Source of the DNA: Alphaproteobacteria bacterium
GTDB lineage: Bacteria; Pseudomonadota; Alphaproteobacteria; JAOXRX01
Direction: 5' to 3'
Assembly (NCBI GenBank): GCA_025800285.1
Contig: JAOXRX010000097.1
Span: 1 to 64,000 of the forward strand
DNA length: 64,000 bases
This document shows positions 62,445 through 64,000 of this stretch, one piece after another. Below the pieces are notes generated by a model, which was not told the DNA's origin, searched no databases, and saw only the letters and a program-made list of their open reading frames with translations. Numbering within the stretch: position 1 is the first letter of the stretch; each line of letters opens with the position of its first letter. The position numbers and the translations under genes were made by a program.

Positions 62445-63053
62445 TCATAGATTTTTAAACAGCTCAATATCAGCGGTAGTAAAATCTTTATATAAATATC
62501 CCTTGATTCCACAACTATTTGCAACTTTAATATTATCATTAACATCATCTATAAATAGAGATTCATCAAAATCAATATCTGTATTATGTTTAATATAATT
62601 CCAAAAATGTTTAGATTTCTTTCTATAACCTATTCCTGCAGAATAAAAAATACCTTCAAATATTTTTTCAAAGTTATACTTATTGCAGAGGTAATTCATT
62701 TTGATATGTGATTGATCTGTTGCTAAATAAATTTTAAACCCCTTGCCTTTTAAATCATCTATTACTTTTAATACTCTACTATCTATAAAGTATCTGTTCT
62801 CTAACCAAAAATTAATTAGACTATTTGTAGTTAGATCCTTTCTCTTCATATCTTCAATAGCTTTAATAAGGATAGGCTTCACAGGTTTTTTGCCAACCAT
62901 AGCATATATATGCCAATCTTCCTTATCAAAAAAATATTTTTTAAAATCTGATTGACATATATCCAATTTTTCCTTTATTAAAACATCATAGTTTTTATTT
63001 TTTAATAAAATCACACCATCAATGTCAAAAAATATTACACCTTTGTTCTTCAT
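62445..63053 (-). CDS. HAD-superfamily hydrolase, 202 aa
   Basis: A haloacid-dehalogenase-like phosphatase. Motif I is VIFFDIDGVILL with the nucleophile Asp10-x-Asp12; motif II is the Thr/Ser in IYLATDQSH near 119; motif III Lys follows near 150 (GYRKKSKHFW); and motif IV is SLFIDDVNDNIKVA near 172. The cap is helical, as in class I HADs. I chose ATG 63053, because GGAGGG lies upstream of it and the longer frame adds hydrophobic residues unlike the family. Substrate unknown. It sits at the right end of the island and looks intact. Confidence 0.8.
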   Translation of the reverse strand: MKNKGVIFFDIDGVILLKNKNYDVLIKEKLDICQSDFKKYFFDKEDWHIYAMVGKKPVKPILIKAIEDMKRKDLTTNSLINFWLENRYFIDSRVLKVIDDLKGKGFKIYLATDQSHIKMNYLCNKYNFEKIFEGIFYSAGIGYRKKSKHFWNYIKHNTDIDFDESLFIDDVNDNIKVANSCGIKGYLYKDFTTADIELFKNL

Positions 63054-63218
63054 TCTCAATACACCCTCCATATTAATATAATATATCATACAATAAAAGA
63101 TTATATATTACAAGATGATTTATCTAGCATATAAGACAAAATAAATTTAATTTTCTCTGTAAATTAGGTGTTATGCACCCTATTCTTGCAAGGAGTTGTT
63201 GCGATAACATCAAATCCT

Positions 63219-63320
63219 GAGCCATTAAAAAATACGATCACTTAAAGTGGTCGTTTTTTTATGACCAAGCCACGGTGTGTGCGGGCTTCGGCCAATAACT
63301 TTGCCTTTGCAAGTATTTTT
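63219..63320. repeat. Island module repeat, copy B (third att-like copy)
   Basis: Begins with GAGCCATT, the last bases of tRNA-Asn plus flank, and then repeats the 61543-61640 module. The hairpin here is ACGATCACTT/AAGTGGTCGT with seven T (63234-63257). Between 63090 and 63218, and from 63321 to the promoter at 63422, I see no genes. Confidence 0.8.
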
Positions 63321-63421
63321 TTCTACGAACTTTTAGTGATTTTTAGCCCATTCCATGTTTTGCCCCGTTTCCAAAAGGCAAAGTTAGATATATAATTAAT
63401 AATATTTATAACAATATAAGT

Positions 63422-63450
63422 TTGTATTTATGTGCAATACATGTTATAAT
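63422..63450 (+). promoter_or_regulatory. Promoter of the 151-residue orphan gene
   Basis: TTGTAT (63422-63427), 17-base spacer, TATAAT (63445-63450), 33 bases before the start codon. Confidence 0.65.
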
Positions 63451-63482
63451 ATGACTACAAAGAAACACGGAAGGATTATATT

Positions 63483-63938
63483 ATGACAGAAAAGCATACA
63501 GACTCTTTAGAAATTATAGAAAAGGCTAGTCCAAAAGATTTAATGAACCTTTTTCTGAAATGTTTAAGAATGAATGAGATCCAGAAAGACGGTATATCTG
63601 CGTTGAAAGATTTAGAATTATTAGAGCAAGCCGCAAATAAATTAAATGCATCAAACACCCAATATCAAGAAGAATTTGTTGAATCCTTTTCTACTGTTAT
63701 GAGAGATAGAAGGGATGAGGCCGTAGCAATAGTGGATTTAAAAACTCTATTGACATCTTGTGCTTATTTAAAAGTTGATACAAAAATAGCTCTACAATGT
63801 TCAGAGAAATTTTTTGAGCATCATGCTGACTTAAACAAAGATGCCGCAGATGAAGTTGCCGATTACAAAGATACTGTTCTAAAAAGAAAAGGCTATGCTT
63901 GCATAACCCACCCCAAAATACCGTGTACACCATGTTAA
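63483..63938 (+). CDS. Orphan helical protein, 151 aa
   Basis: Not recognised. A helical, acidic protein in the style of the other orphan genes (DLELLEQAANKLNASN, EEFVESFSTVMRDRRDE, LQCSEKFFEHHADLNKD). The C-terminus carries a small cysteine group (GYACITHPKIPCTPC), which could bind a metal or form disulfides. GGAAGG lies about ten bases before the ATG, and the gene has its own promoter and terminator. Confidence 0.6.
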   Translation: MTEKHTDSLEIIEKASPKDLMNLFLKCLRMNEIQKDGISALKDLELLEQAANKLNASNTQYQEEFVESFSTVMRDRRDEAVAIVDLKTLLTSCAYLKVDTKIALQCSEKFFEHHADLNKDAADEVADYKDTVLKRKGYACITHPKIPCTPC

Positions 63939-63943
63939 ATAAA

Positions 63944-63971
63944 AAAGCTCTTAGCAATAAGAGTTTTTTTA
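63944..63971 (+). terminator. Terminator of the 151-residue orphan gene
   Basis: AAAAGCTCTTA and TAAGAGTTTT (one G-U) form the stem with a short loop and T-run. Confidence 0.8.
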
Positions 63972-64000
63972 CACTGGTTCATTATTTTAATTTTTTTGAT

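Larger units (their letters stand above)
60077..63218. mobile_element. Remnant of a layered genomic island at tRNA-Asn
   Basis: The span is bounded and divided by three copies of tRNA-Asn-associated sequence: 60023, 61503 and a short one at 63219. It holds only broken or orphan genes: a 5'-truncated SMC-like ATPase, a 23-residue N-terminal stub, a 39-residue frame, an 87-residue protein and a HAD hydrolase. No integrase remains. TTTGTAG repeats lie near both ends of the first module (60159, 60171, 60317 and 61352, 61363), as expected for integrase arm sites. The layered structure suggests two successive insertions and later decay. Confidence 0.65.

Noticed and set aside
60077-63218. Intact prophage or ICE
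   Set aside because: No integrase, capsid, relaxase or type IV secretion gene; only att-like repeats and fragments remain.

Overview
This window is AT-rich DNA (by eye about 30% GC) from a bacterial chromosome, most likely an alphaproteobacterium. The lineage signals are a GcrA cell-cycle regulator, a Tim44-like inner-membrane protein beside FxsA and an Smr protein, an initiator tRNA of alphaproteobacterial type, and the rpoZ/acpS/lepB/rnc cluster. Pyruvate phosphate dikinase, rubrerythrin, a flavodiiron protein and a fermentative D-lactate dehydrogenase suggest an anaerobic or microaerophilic fermenter. Acetolactate synthase genes argue against a strongly reduced obligate parasite. The genus cannot be read from the sequence; low-GC gut or host-associated alphaproteobacteria are the best guess.

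Layout. 1-3400: a BPL_N-type amidotransferase-like protein, an unknown gene, a single-gene Shedu (SduA) anti-phage nuclease, and tRNA-fMet with a duplicated 3' end. 3554-5480: GDP-fucose synthesis (fcl-gmd). 5557-7423: SIMPL, GNAT and RNHCP proteins. 7466-10037: ilvB-ilvN behind a leader peptide and attenuator. 10065-18134: interspersed repeats, holA, a 53-residue gene, rubrerythrin, a lipoprotein, ppdK, slipin and flavodiiron protein. 18203-19490: a broken thioredoxin-like gene, one intact tRNA-Ser between two disrupted copies, and more repeats. 19648-29382: cupin, smr, tim44-like, fxsA, two tandem HNH-like paralogues, a SPOUT methyltransferase, obgE, GST, rpoZ, acpS, lepB, rnc. 29489-33914: ileS, an orphan gene and a LysM lipoprotein. 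33915-34783: a gene-free region with two exact DnaA boxes. 34784-49191: MscS channel, divergent polysaccharide deacetylase, birA, comEC, cyclophilin, fabD, dut, ffh, gcrA, ldhA, ndk, Nudix, cysteine desulfurase, with orphan genes between them. 49272-57916: a leftward type IVb pilus operon of the R64/TCP kind with two prepilins. 58048-59856: mutL. 59993-63320: tRNA-Asn followed by a layered island with three att-like repeats, gene fragments and 10-bp-phased TTAA arrays.

How it works together. Housekeeping genes are interspersed with single orphan genes that encode helical proteins and usually carry their own near-consensus promoter (17-bp spacer, often an extended -10 TATGATATAMT) and terminator. 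Accessory DNA sits at tRNA genes: fMet beside Shedu, Ser with palindrome-filled copies, and Asn with the island. The most interesting items are the ilv attenuator, the 10-bp-phased TTAA arrays in the tRNA-Asn island, the tRNA-Ser triplication, the possible origin, the twin HNH-like genes, and the 117-bp tandem repeat upstream of the major prepilin gene.
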